Of a DNA stretch of 64,000 nucleotides, positions 34,852 through 46,031 are shown in pieces. The notes below the pieces were generated by a model. It ran no database searches, was not told the DNA's origin, and was given only the letters and a program-made list of their open reading frames with translations. The translations under genes and the position numbers were made by a program. Source of the DNA: Macrobrachium rosenbergii (lineage: Eukaryota > Arthropoda > Malacostraca > Decapoda > Palaemonidae); contig NC_089756.1 of assembly GCF_040412425.1 (NCBI RefSeq), positions 2,647,998-2,711,997 on the forward strand, read 5' to 3'. The number at the start of each line of letters is the position of its first letter. Position 1 is the stretch's first letter.

Positions 34852-35054
34852 CACTCCCAGCAAACAGAAACAATATTTACAGTTTTAATTGTCCCGCTTG
34901 AATAAGGGTTCTTCTGGCCTCAGTAGCCGCCTGTGCCGTTTTCCTGATTGGTCGGGTGTTCTTGTTATCAGTTTTCTCAGATATGACAACATCAGTCTCT
35001 TGCCATAATTCCAAAGGATATAGCTTGACAACAGGTCTCATTACCTGACCTTGT

Positions 35055-36260
35055 GGGGTTTTTTAAAGTAACCACGCGTAAGACATCATCCGGTCCCACG
35101 TGTAATTTGACAATCTGACCGAGCTTCCAACGACTTCTCGGTCCTTCATTGTATCAACACAACATCTCCCATTTTGGGCCAAAATTCGTGTCTGATTCCC
35201 ACCCGATGAGTTTCTCGGAGAGAAGTTAAATATTCTCTCTCCCACCTTTTCCACAGGTCATCACATTTTTTCGTGATGTACAAAAATCGCTTTCCAACAT
35301 CCTTATTTTCTCCATACAGAGGATCCTTAGTTTCATCTTTCCAATCTATGACTTCCCTAGGGAAAGATCTCAATCTACGCCCTAAAATCAAATGATTGGG
35401 CGTCAGAATATCCAACTGGTCTAGATCTCCTGGAGTATAACTTAAGGGTCTGTCATTAATAATTGCTTCAAGTTCAGTCACAACACAGGAAAGTTCACTA
35501 AAGCTGAGAAAGGCCTGACCTATTACCTTCTTCAGACATGTTTTCAAAAGACCAATCAATCTTTCCCATATAGCTCCAAACCAAGGTGCTCTGGCTGGTA
35601 TGAACTTCCATTTACATTCGATAGCATTCAGGTGTTCTTGCACTAAGGAACTTTCTGCCATGTTTTTCAAATAATCTGAAGCCGATACAAAGGTAGTAGC
35701 ATTGTCACTTAGCATTAAAGAAGGAAATCCTGACGGCTACAAAACTTTCGAACACCATAAGAAACGAATCGCTGGGACAGATCTTTTACTAATTCGATAT
35801 GGATTCCTCTAGTAACTGGACAAGTAAACAACACAATATAGGCTTTTTCAGGATTTTGATGTTTCTCCTTGGTTAACAACGCTCCTGTATAATCTACCCT
35901 GTAACGCTAAAGGGTTGTTTTCTGCACCAAATTCTGGCAATGGTGGAGCAATATTCACACGGTAGGGTCTCCCTTGTGTTTTCTTACAGATTATACAATG
36001 ATGTATTACACTTTTGGATAATTGGCGAAGCTGTGGGACCCAGTATTCTGTCTCACACTTGCCACGGTTGCATTTACTCCCATGTGAGCTTGTGAACAGT
36101 GATGCTCCCTTACTATCAATCTTGTGAGAAAACAACTTTTTGGCAGCAAGATTGGGAATTTTATTTCCACCGCCTGTGCGACATGTTCCAATCTTCCTCT
36201 GCATCTTATAATACCTTCTTCCAAGAAGAGATTCAATTGTACTAATAAGGTCAATTTTGA
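35055..36260 (-). pseudogene. BEL-2 integrase
   Basis: The zinc module has His residues in EHHCSQAHMG (36254-36006) and the Cys pair in HHCIICKKTQGRPY (36204-35848, shifted frame). The core includes MLSDNATTFVSASDYLK with the second catalytic Asp and APWFGAIWERLIGLLK with the catalytic Glu (35715-35560). The C-terminal domain (DUF5641-like) has LWKRWEREYLTSLRE. The first Asp lies in the frameshifted interval around 35800. Integrase joins element cDNA to host DNA and would have made the 5-bp target duplication. Confidence 0.88.
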
Positions 36261-38020
36261 AACTTTATCCCCCTTTCCAAAGCTTTATATTCTTCCGAAA
36301 GTATTCCTTTTGTAAGAGTATAATCATTTTATTTTTAGCTTGTTGAAATTCTTCCAGGGTTAAACTTCCAATTTTCCTACAGCCAGTTGATTTGCAATTG
36401 TGAATAAATCGCATTATCCAAGCTATAGTTTTACAAAATTTATCCACTCTACTAAATCTTTCCCAGGTCAGCAGATGGGTTTTTTCACTGTTCCCTACAA
36501 GATGGACCTGAATAACTTCCTGTGTTTGTGCTTCTTTCACCCATGTCCTGTCAATAGGATAGGTGTGGTTTTCTGATTTTAACCAGGGAGGTCCCTCCCA
36601 CCAAAAGGAGTTATTTCTTACTTCTTCTGTCTTTTTTCCTCTAGTAATCCAGTCACTAGGGTTTTCTGAAGATGGGACGTAAGAAAAGACGATCCCCGCA
36701 GTTATAGAGTTAATTTCCAATACTCTGTTTTTCACAAATACTGGCAAATTATTCTTTGTCACTAACCATCCCAGGGCAACTTTACTATCAGACCAAATTA
36801 TTATTTTCTCAAATTTATTTCCTTCAAAAGTTTCAACTATAAATTTACACAATCTTGCACCTAACAACAAAGCCATTAATTCTAATTTAGGTACAGTCAA
36901 CTCTTTAATGGGTGCTACTCTACCCTTTGCCATAATCAGAGACGAAGTTTTCCCACTTGCTCGATAGGCCACACAACCATAAGCTGTTATGCTAGCTAGC
37001 ATCACAGAAAATGTGGAGATAATCCGCTTTCTCCAGATTAGTGCTTCTGGAGAAGGAAATACTGAGACTTTTCTCTAAGTCATTGGACAACTCATTCCAC
37101 TGTTTTAATAAAGGAACTGAAAGTAGATCATCCCATTTCAACTGCTGTTTCCACAAATCCTGCAAGAATATTCTAGCTCGTATCGTAATAGGGATAAGCA
37201 CTCTAAAGGATCATAAATTTGGGCAATTGCACTTAGAATTTCACGTTTTGTTTGACCGGTCTTAAGATGATTAGGTGTTATTGTTAGTTCATCACTAGAG
37301 ATGTTCCAATTTAAGCCTAAGACTTTATAGGTTTGTTTCTCTTTGATTTTATGTGATAGGCATCCGTGACAGTATTCAAAAGATCACTATTACTAGTCCA
37401 TTCCTTTAAATACAAGTGCGCCTGTGCAAATATTTTGTTTGCACCAAAAATAAGTTTATCAATTGATCTTCACTGTTGGACGTAAATTGAAGGTTGTCCA
37501 CGTATAATCCCCTCTTCATCATATCCACCATCTCAGTACAGTTCGTATCTTTTCTAACAGCTGCCAGATGTGATTTAATAGTGGCATTCAACAGAAACGG
37601 AGAACACGTAGCACCAAACAACACCACCCTAAACCTATATATGATTAACTCACTATTTGGATCCGTTGGTCTTGCAACCATAAAAACCGTGTGTAGTTGC
37701 GGTCTTCTTCTCTCAATTGCACCATAAGAAATGCCTTTTCTATGTCACTAATACAAGCGTAGTTGTTAGTTCTGAACTGCAATAAGAATTTGAGCAAATC
37801 TGTCGTAATATGTGGTCCAGTCCACAGACAGTCGTTAAGACTCAATCCATTTTTACCTTGTCTCCAGGAACAGTCGAAAACTATTCTGATTGGAGTGGTG
37901 ACACTATCTTTCTGTACACTATGATGTGCTAGATAATGACAATTTTCAACCGATTTGCTTTTATCTACCCTTTCAATGAACCCCTATCCTCCTGATCCTT
38001 CAGGATTTTTTGATAGTGGT
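36261..38020 (-). pseudogene. BEL-2 reverse transcriptase and RNase H
   Basis: RT segments: about 37930-37860 (TPIRIVFDCSW), 37845-37645 (SLNDCLWTGPH, catalytic Asp in CISDIEKAFLMVQL), and 37681-37406 (FGATCSPFLLNATI, then GLYVDNLQF at the catalytic turn). The connection is 37201-36992 (LHIFCDAS). The RNase H-like domain, 37005-36265, is one long open frame (GRVAPIKELTVPKLELMALL, IIIWSDSKVALGWL) that runs into the integrase N-terminus. At least three frameshifts lie between RT blocks. Confidence 0.88.
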
Positions 38021-40216
38021 TCAGGTAGGCTTCATCTTTCTGAAATTTCGCACATTGTTGTTTAACCCGCCCAACGCCATGCCATAATTGGATGGAAGCC
38101 TTGGCTTATTAGACTTCCATGGTAAGGCCACAACATATTGCTTCACCATTTCAGAATATACAATGGTATTTTCAAAGTCTTCTAGAACCTTTCGATCATG
38201 TTCTCTCAATTCATTGCAGTCAATACCTACTTTATCTAAGTTCCACAAAATATCCAAATCATTCTTTACATCATTATCATATTTATGAGTAGCTTCAATT
38301 ACTTCCTCGTTAATTGCTAGCTTTAACACAGTTACCTGGGTTTCCTGCACTGGAGGAGCATTACAGGACCCTGTCACAACATATCCAAATATGGTAGGTA
38401 ACAATATCAATTTCCCAGCTTTTCTGAATCCGGGGTGTAAAATGTTATAGACATTATCAACGCCTACCAACATATCAATGGGTGCTGGCTTGTCCACAGG
38501 CAGATCGAAATCTTTGTCCGCTAGAGAAATTTTGGTTTTACACAACGTTTTCAAATTTCGTTTAACGTTGAATTTCTTAGTATACTCTGGTAACTCGTCT
38601 ACCACAATACAATCCATAATAATCAATCTACCCTTATAAGGTATGGAAACACTCACCGTCTCATACTGCTCACAGGTTTGCTTGTCAAATAACCCCTTAA
38701 GACAATTTTCTCCGTGCCTTTAGATCTATATTGCACGCCCTTAAGTGCTGACCTTCTGATAAAGGTTCGCTCCGCACAAGTGTCCAATAATCCACGAAGG
38801 CGTACTAAATGTCTTCCTTTACCCTTTAACACAATTGTGGCTGTTGGTAGAATGGACCTCTGCTTGGATTTCTGACCCTGATCACTTACGGAAAGTGTTC
38901 CAACTTGCACACCATTATTATTAGGTTTACTTGCTGGTTTATTTGCAGATTTAATTGTTGATTTACTTGCTGGTTTACTTGGTTCGCTGGTTTGTTGTTT
39001 ATCACACAACACACGATGATGTTTTAATCTACATCCGTTTCCACAACTTTGCTTTTCACAATCTACACTAAAGTGTTTATTCGATGCACACACAAAACAC
39101 AATCGTAAAAACCCGAGACGACTCAGTCTCTTATCCCTACTGGCATAAGTTTTACACTGTGTCCACCAGTGTTCGCCTTCACACAATGCACGTTTTCTTG
39201 CTTGTTGAGAACTAAATTTATTCACATTTCCTTTACTCTTAGGTCTAACAGATTGTGATTGATTCACTGTGAATGTAGATATTGTTGATAGAGTTCCAGG
39301 TTTATTTACATCCACTGAGACGAAAGATCTTAGATTGTGAATTTCTTCTTCTAGATATTTCTTAAATGTGTCAAATACTAGCCAATCATCTCCACATCTG
39401 CGTTTTACAGTTTCACTAACACTCTTAGGCAACTTACCATAAAGCAAAATAGTGTAAAGCTCATGCAACTCCACAACTCCAGGTTTTCACTCTCCAACGA
39501 TCTTATCGAGCATTCAAAATTTGCTCTGAATGTTTGCAATGATTCTGAATTAGCAGATGGAGATTCCATTTCTAGTAATCTTCTTACCAGAACTCGCTTG
39601 ATCTCATCCCTTTTCCCATAAGTGGCTTGGAGAAGAGATATAGCTTGTGAATAATTCGCAGCTTCCAACTTAAATCCTGAAATCAATTTTAGAGCATCTC
39701 CTGTGAGTAAGCTTTGCAGATATGAAAATTTCTGAATTGGCTCCAAGTCCCCTCGCTGGTGTACCGACACATTGTACAATTCCCAGAAGGAATTCCACTC
39801 CAACACATCTCCAGTATAATGTGGGAGATCCAATTTCGGCAATCTAATATTAATCTTAGGTGTGGTCGGAGGATTTCCAGGAGAACCGCTTCCTGATATC
39901 GCTGTTATGCATTGATCAACTTATACCAATGTTCCCCAATTACTACTTCATACTCTGCTTGCTCTTCCACCTCATTCATTCGTTCTTCTTCAGTGGTTAA
40001 AGCTAATATCTTCTCATTCAGTTCTTGCACAGTCTTCATTTGTTTTATAAATAAATCTTTAATTGAAGACAATGTATTGACATTACCTGCAGCAATAGCA
40101 GAGTCTATCTTATTTATCCATTTGGTGATTACACCCTTGTAACCACCTCGTGACCTCACCAAAGCTTCTCTGTCCGTCATTTTCCCAATGATAATTATCA
40201 AATCAGCTAAAACCAA
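38021..40216 (-). pseudogene. BEL-2 gag and aspartic protease
   Basis: Gag: a coiled-coil-like N-terminus (40216-39905), the DUF1759 capsid region (39842-39405; DLPHYTGDVLEWNSFWELY), and zinc-binding CFVCASNKHFSVDC plus a Cys/His cluster (39110-38990). The protease (DUF1758) has LLDTCAERTFIRR at about 38772-38795, with Cys where DTG has Gly, and DMLVGVDNVYNIL. 38656-38021 continues with GYVVTGS and VVALPWKSNKPRLPSNY, the link to RT. Frameshifts occur near 39910, 39460 and 38670. The rest is open, so decay is light. Confidence 0.87.
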
Positions 40217-40457
40217 TAAAAATTTTCAAATTTTCAGCAATTTCAACAAACAATGGTTTATGCAAAATATACAATTTAAGTATTTTCAACAATTTTCAAT
40301 TTAATATATAACCACCCCATTAAATGCAATTAATTAACACACTTCAAGAGAAATTCACTTCTTCAAAACTTACCACAATAATTATATACAACTTATAACT
40401 AATGCAATGCTAGATGCGTAGTCCCTTATCCCCACCCCACTTGGTCCACTTATGCTA

Positions 40458-41099
40458 TTACCATTCTCCTGAATCAGCATCACTGCTGACTCTTTCATAT
40501 ATTCTTCCCGCCAGTGTTTCAGAGGCTTCTTCAGTTAAATGAACTCCATCATTGCCTAGATCCTTCTCAGTGAGACCATTATTAATGATATAATAACCGG
40601 TTGACTTACGTAGCCTTTGGTTCAACCTATTTCGACTTCTTCGATATTCGTTATAGATTACATATCTCAGGCTTGTACGGGGTTCCACAGTAACGATATA
40701 GACTATCTTTACTCCATCCACATTGGAGATATCATTTGCAAGTTCTATGATATTATTCCTAATATCATTTGTTGATTCAGCATCTTCACTATCTATATCA
40801 TTACTTCCTACAAAAAGCACAACTGCCTCTGCTTCACACCCCTTTACTTCTTCAGATGTGATATCATAACAAGTAGCACCACCTATTGAGTGTGTTATAA
40901 AATAAAGGGTTTCCTCTTCTTCATTTATTTTATCAAAGGCACTTTCCATTTTCCTTACCTGAGAATGTCCTAGGATCAGCACTATGCATTTTTCTGTTTT
41001 TTCATTTTCATTTTCTGACATTTCTACGTCTGATGTTTCTATGTCCGACATTGTTAATTCACTAAACTGTTCACTAAAGGAGAAAAATAGACCAAGCAA
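40458..41099 (-). CDS. SGNH/GDSL hydrolase-like ORF inside BEL-2, upstream of gag
   Basis: A 213-codon uninterrupted ORF between the primer-binding site and gag; the stop is about 240 bases before the gag start. A second Met at residue 17 (41051) is an equally good start and would remove a hydrophobic N-terminal stretch. An acidic segment (20-36) precedes the domain. SGNH blocks: I, VLILGHSQVRKME with Ser46 (GHS instead of GDS); II, SIGGAT with Gly73/74; III, FVGSNDI with Asn100; V, GNDGVHLT with Asp184 and His187. All catalytic positions are present at plausible spacing. SGNH enzymes hydrolyse esters or remove acyl groups; related domains occur in ORF1 of CR1/L2 LINEs. The substrate here is unknown. 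An intact frame next to a decayed gag-pol suggests either recent insertion or constraint. It could also be an inactive nucleic-acid-binding derivative. Confidence 0.82.
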   Translation of the reverse strand: MLGLFFSFSEQFSELTMSDIETSDVEMSENENEKTEKCIVLILGHSQVRKMESAFDKINEEEETLYFITHSIGGATCYDITSEEVKGCEAEAVVLFVGSNDIDSEDAESTNDIRNNIIELANDISNVDGVKIVYIVTVEPRTSLRYVIYNEYRRSRNRLNQRLRKSTGYYIINNGLTEKDLGNDGVHLTEEASETLAGRIYERVSSDADSGEW

Positions 41100-42141
41100 G
41101 GATGTAGGAAGGAACTACCTAATAATTATTTAGTGCATTATGTATATTATTTGCAACAGCACAACTATATTAAATTCCTTCCCATAGAGTTTTCGTTTTA
41201 AACAAACTTCAACTTAGCTGCTCGGTCATTAACAAGATGGCGCGCTGTGCGACAACATTATTCTTTATTAATGCCGAGACCAGCTTAACCCATAAATGGA
41301 TGCCCGATCATTGACAAATGGCGCACGTGTGCGACAAACGATATTATCAATGTCAGTGCAAACTTACTAACACAACTCGAAAATTTCACCATAGGAAAGA
41401 ACCAATTTATTAACTTCACTTTCAACTATTAATGAATTACCGAAATTCAACTTTCCAAAATTATTATTTCCACTTTAAATTATTTTTCAATAAAAATCAC
41501 TAGTGGAAATTAATTTTCATACTTAAATGTTTTCAATTAGTGGCAACGATTAACACTGATCAATTCAAAATGTATAACGCATATAAAATTTTCAATCACT
41601 TAAGAGAAAGTTAATTTTTTTTTTTTTCAAATACAAATTTCAACTTTTCGTCGTCGTAAATAGTCAAAATATAGTTAAACTTTTATGAATCTAAAGAGAA
41701 CGAGGTTACCAATTCAAATTCCTACTCGTGATTTCCTGCTACAATCGATAAATTACAAACGAAATCTCAAAATGAAATTTTTCAGAATAAGTTCATTAAT
41801 CACTCAATTATAACAGATTATCATTAAATATTATCAAAATTTTAAATACAATTAACAATCAAATAGAGTGCAAACTACTAAAGGGAATGATAATCTCTTA
41901 CTCACCAATTTTCCTCATATGTTTCACGGCAAAAAAAAAAAAAAAAAAAAAAATACAGTGTCAACGTTTTCCTGAATTGCCAATACCGACCTAGTCATAA
42001 CAAACCCGACAAAACGAACACTTTCTCATGAAACTCAATATAGGTAAAAACATCTATAAACATTCACCTATAAAACACCAATATCAAAGTTAAAAATATG
42101 CGTTATCAATCAGTTACCAATTATCAATCATCACCCGCAAT
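41100..42141 (-). other. BEL-2 5' untranslated leader
   Basis: About 1 kb between the primer-binding site and the SGNH ORF. AT-rich, with an A run at 41932-41953, and no coding frame of note. A long leader is unusual for a BEL element and may hold a translation or packaging signal. Confidence 0.6.
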
Positions 42142-42160
42142 AATCCTGGTCACGGCACCA
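42142..42160 (-). promoter_or_regulatory. BEL-2 primer-binding site, tRNA-His
   Basis: The plus strand reads AATCCTGGTCACGGCACCA, the 3' end of animal tRNA-His including CCA, so the element RNA (minus strand) can pair with that tRNA over about 19 nt. It lies a few bases inside the 5' LTR, the correct place for priming minus-strand cDNA. Confidence 0.85.
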
Positions 42161-42164
42161 TTTA

Positions 42165-42922
42165 TATATTTACTCAAAAGAATCCAAAATCATTAACAGA
42201 TTTCCAAGGATTCTTTTCTGTTCCTTTCATTCAATAAATCGAGAATTTGCGTTGTGTTCATATATACAATTTAATTTACCATATCCTGTGATCGTATAAA
42301 ATCATTGTTTGACCAGAAATAGATTATTTATATTTATTACTAACCTTAAAATATTATTGTAAAGTTTCCTATCCGCAATCCGAAGAATAATCCTATTCAT
42401 TTTACAAATGCCTGCCAGTAACAATATCTATAGTGCATGCATGCCCTTCAATATTATCACCTCAACAAAACACTTATAAAATCGTAAACTTAGCTGTAGC
42501 ACATGATGGTAAGAACTCCTCTCGAAGCTGTGTTAATTCCTTCCCCCCTACTTTACGAGTTACCGTAGGGTAACAATGACCCTCACTGTTACACAACTGA
42601 GCCGGTACTGTCCGATTCTAACTCAAATCAGTCAGAGCTGACTGAAGTCCACGATGCGCGACCAAGCGTTCGCTAACGACAATCCTTAACAACTCGTTAA
42701 AGATTGCTTAGAGTCAAACAACCATTGAGTGTATTTTACTCTTCAAAAAACACTTGACACAAAGAAATATATTATTACAAACAATTCAATACAACTTATA
42801 TAATTTTCTACGCATCCCTCATTGCATAATGTTCATAATATTTCCCTTACAAAATAAAAGATAAATGACTGCTTACTGGTCTTTATAAATGCACTATTGT
42901 GATTCCATCTTGAGTCACGATA
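42165..42922 (-). repeat. BEL-2 5' LTR (758 bp)
   Basis: Partner of 34018-34851. It lacks the ~75 bp present there after AATCCAAAAT and has a few small indels and substitutions (for example near 42350 and 42655). GATGG follows directly at 42923-42927. Confidence 0.9.
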
Positions 42923-42927
42923 GATGG

Positions 42928-44060
42928 CTGGGCTTATACTATTTTGGATGCCCACTTTAAAATCAGGTAACCGGGAAGTTTGTTGACAACAAGGTTCAGG
43001 GTCTCGGCCAACTCCATTCTTGCCCCATTCACACCTAGAGTACACAGCACGTTGTGGAGGTAGACCCCGAAGTTGCGTAAATTGTCAACCTTACCAGCAT
43101 CGATTTTCTTCCATTCAAACAGCTTCTATGTCATTCCTGCAGGCGTAGATATGTTACAACGGCTCCCATGCCTTATGATAACTGACTTCAGGCTGTAGAC
43201 TCATGCATCCTTCTATCAGTCGTTGCGGCTCTCCCTTTAAATGGTTGTATAAGTGGGCGAGTCTTTTCTGTGGATTGTCTGTGTTGGCTTTCACAACCCA
43301 GGTGAAGGAGTTACTGAATCACACAAACTTAGTGGCGTCGCCCTCAAATTTTTTTATTTCCATTGTTGGAAGGTGTTGATTCCTGTTGTAATCTTGTTGT
43401 GCAGCTAGTGTCTGACTAAAACTTGAGTAAGTCCTGTTATAGCTTTACTGTCGTTAAGTTCAGAGTTCGAGCCTCCTGTAGGTTTTGCAGGTGGTGGTGG
43501 TGGTGAAGCATGCATGCTGTGGAAGGGGGCTGCAGACGGATTCAGGGCACTGGCGTTGCGCATGCCTTCCCCCACTTCAGGTACAGCTGAGAGTCTGGTT
43601 GTATATAGCCCCGTACCAATCACAGGGCCTCCAACAAACAGAGTCGATGCCCAGGCAACTGTAGGATGCATCATGGCAGCTGTGAACACTGCTTGCATCC
43701 CATCAACGAACACAACGGCACTGGTAACGTTGGCAGTCTTTGTTGCACCCTTGGCATCCTTTGTTACGTCTGGTGGTTCATGCATGGTGTTCCAGTTCTC
43801 AACCTTGTCATGGGATGAGATATGAGGGAGGCCAAGCTCCGATCATCTTGAGCTGCTTGAAGAGAGCCCCAGAACACGCAGAACCATTTTCCCTTAGACG
43901 TTCGACCTTCAATTTTGCTTCAGATATCTTTCTTTCCTCTTCTTGTCTCTCACTCCTGTCCTTTTCTTTCCTCTCTTCTCTTTCTTTTCTGGCCCTTTCT
44001 TCTCTTTCTTCTTTCTCCCTTCTTGCCCTTTCATTTTGTGCATTTATGAACATTTGTCAT
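42928..44060 (-). pseudogene. BEL-1 gag, N-terminal and capsid region
   Basis: 44053-43808 is a strongly charged Glu/Arg/Lys coiled coil (REKEEREERARKEREERK). 43785-43405 is an Ala/Pro-rich linker. 43340-43140 contains, across frames, NSFTWVVKANTDNPQKRLAH, LYNHLKGEPQRLIEG and MSLQPEVSYHKAW, the capsid pattern of BEL/Pao Gag. The next part to 42928 is frameshifted. BEL-2 cut the gene after 42928, and the zinc knuckles continue at 34017. Confidence 0.75.
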
Positions 44061-44330
44061 TTGAGGTCTTCTTCGGCAAGTAATTCAGATCTGCAGCTGT
44101 GCTATGAAACTTTACTGCTTCTTGATTTTCTACTCTTAATGTCTTCTGACCCTTTATTTAAGACAAAAGCAATAGACTTCTCACTGCCGCATTTAAACGT
44201 GTTGTACGTTGTGCCGTCTCAAATATTCAAACTGTATGCCGAGATATGTCCTGATTTGTTCAGTCACAGCACACAGCAACAGATATCTTCAAATCACCCA
44301 CTCAAATTGTAGAATCTGGTGAACATTGCT

Positions 44331-44607
44331 GCTGCAGACCAAAGCAGCTGTACCGAATTGTCAAATCTCCTGCTCTCTGGGGACCAATATTTAACCTATT
44401 AGGATCCCGCAGATCAACAAGGGCAATCATCAGCAGGGGGAAGCCTATGTCTTCACTAGTGGGTAGCTAAAATAATCTCTTCAAGCCTCAGTTTCTTTAT
44501 TCTCAACTTCTTATAAAGCTTCAGTGACTTTCAGAGACATTTGCTGCAAACAAACAGTTTATTGTGCAAAAAAATGCATACTTAACTCTACAAACAATAA
44601 ATCCACA
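44331..44607 (-). other. Probable BEL-1 5' leader or LTR, first part
   Basis: Directly upstream of BEL-1 gag on the minus strand. A TGGTCCCCAGAGAG string at about 44370-44383 (minus) could be a primer-binding site, but the tRNA match is not certain. A TTAA element interrupts the region at 44608. Confidence 0.35.
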
Positions 44608-44611
44608 TTAA

Positions 44612-46027
44612 CCCTTAAACGCCAACTGGATGTATCGTACGTCGACTAAAATTGCCTGTCGGGTGCCGAGTGGACGTACGGTACGCCGACTACAAAAAGT
44701 TTTTTTAAATATTCGCGGAAAAATAGTTATAGGCCTAGTTTGCGAAAGATTTTAAATCACACGCCTTGAGGGATGCTGGGAGTTCACGGATCATGCTGTT
44801 GTTTTGTTTACAAGCGTTACCCAGCCGTGCATGTACGAATTTCTTTCTTCTCGCACTACAGAGCATCAGCGACACATCTCAGAAATTCTTTCGTCACTTT
44901 GTCGTAATTTTTGCACCGTTTTATGTAAAGTTTTATAAATGAAAATGTGCACAATTTCATGTAGAATACAACAAAAACAACCCATGGTTGTAACTTTTAT
45001 AAGTTTTGAAATATTTTCATATAAATCACGATAAGTGCCAAAATTTCAAGCTTCGGTCAACTTTGACTCGACTGAAATGGTTGAAAAACGCAATTTTAAG
45101 CTAAAAATCTTACATTCTAGTAATATTCAATCATTTACCTTCATTTTGCAACAAATTGGAAGTCTCTAGCACAATATTTCAATTTATGGTGAATTTTTGA
45201 AAAAACTTTTTCAGTACGTCCGCGCGCGGTAACTCGGCCGAACATCTCAAATTCTTTCGTCACTTTGTCGTAGTGTTTGCACCGTTTTATATTAGTCGTT
45301 ACATAAAGTTTTATATATGAAAATGTGTGCAATTTCATGTAGAATACAACAAAAAATAACTCATGGTTGTAGCTTTTATCAGTTTTGAAATATTTTCGTA
45401 TAAATCACGATAAATAGAAAAAATTCTACCTTCGGTCAACTTTAACTCGACCGAAATGGTCGAAAACTGCAATTGTAAGCTAAAAAAAACTTACAGTCTA
45501 GTAATATTCAATGAATTACCTTCATTTTGCAACAAACGGGAAGTCTCTAGCACAATATTTCGATTTATGGTAAATTTTAAAAAAAAATTATTTTACGTCC
45601 GCACGTTACGAATTCATGCATCATTTTGTGATAATATTTTCTCTGTGTTGCTTTGATCGTTTTACAATTTGTTATATACCAAAATCATTGCAATTTAGTG
45701 TACAATACAAAGAAAAAAAATAACTCGTTAGCTTTAACTGTTTTGCTCACAGCGGTATTTGTATACAATTATATATGAAATTTTTTTTTCACGCTGTCAT
45801 ATATTTCAATATTTATATATGATAATGATATTTTTTTTCATTTCTGATGGTTGCATACTAAACTTCAGGCAGTGACAAAACAAGGAGCCAAAAATGAACT
45901 CTTAATTTTAAAAACTAAGCATGCTGTGATTGTTTAAAAAAAACTTTTTTTCCACTTCGTCGCTAACTCCCTAACGCCGCTGGCATACAGCAGACACTTT
46001 CGTAAATAGAGGCTCGGCGTTTAAGGG
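44612..46027 (-). mobile_element. TTAA-flanked satellite-bearing element, copy C'
   Basis: A full copy in inverse orientation: TTAA at 44608-44611 and 46028-46031, termini CCCTTAAACGCC and inverse. Two internal ~380-bp units make it the shortest complete copy (1416 bp). It carries a segment (44750-44880, GGGATGCTGGGAGTTCACGG) that copy A lacks but copy D shares. Confidence 0.88.
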
Positions 46028-46031
46028 TTAA

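Larger units (their letters stand above)
34018..42922 (-). mobile_element. BEL-2: near-complete BEL/Pao retrotransposon with SGNH hydrolase ORF
   Basis: An 8.9-kb element with two LTRs, a tRNA-His primer-binding site, an accessory SGNH ORF, gag, protease, RT, RNase H and integrase in BEL/Pao order. A GATGG target duplication flanks it (34013-34017 and 42923-42927), and it interrupts BEL-1 gag. The LTRs are nearly identical apart from one ~75-bp indel and small changes, so insertion is fairly recent compared with everything around it. Confidence 0.93.
28321..44330 (-). mobile_element. BEL-1: old BEL/Pao retrotransposon, split by two insertions
   Basis: Read right to left on the minus strand: gag (44053-42928), [BEL-2 insertion 34018-42922], zinc knuckles and protease (34017-33283), RT (33129-32148), [Tigger-A1 insertion 29960-32145], rest of RT, RNase H, and the integrase zinc domain ending at about 28325. 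The integrase core and 3' LTR are missing. Removing each insertion with one target duplication restores continuity, so the segments were one element. Confidence 0.85.

Noticed and set aside
42142..42160. tRNA-His gene
   Set aside because: Only the 3' 19 bases are present, in the position of a primer-binding site; no cloverleaf around it.
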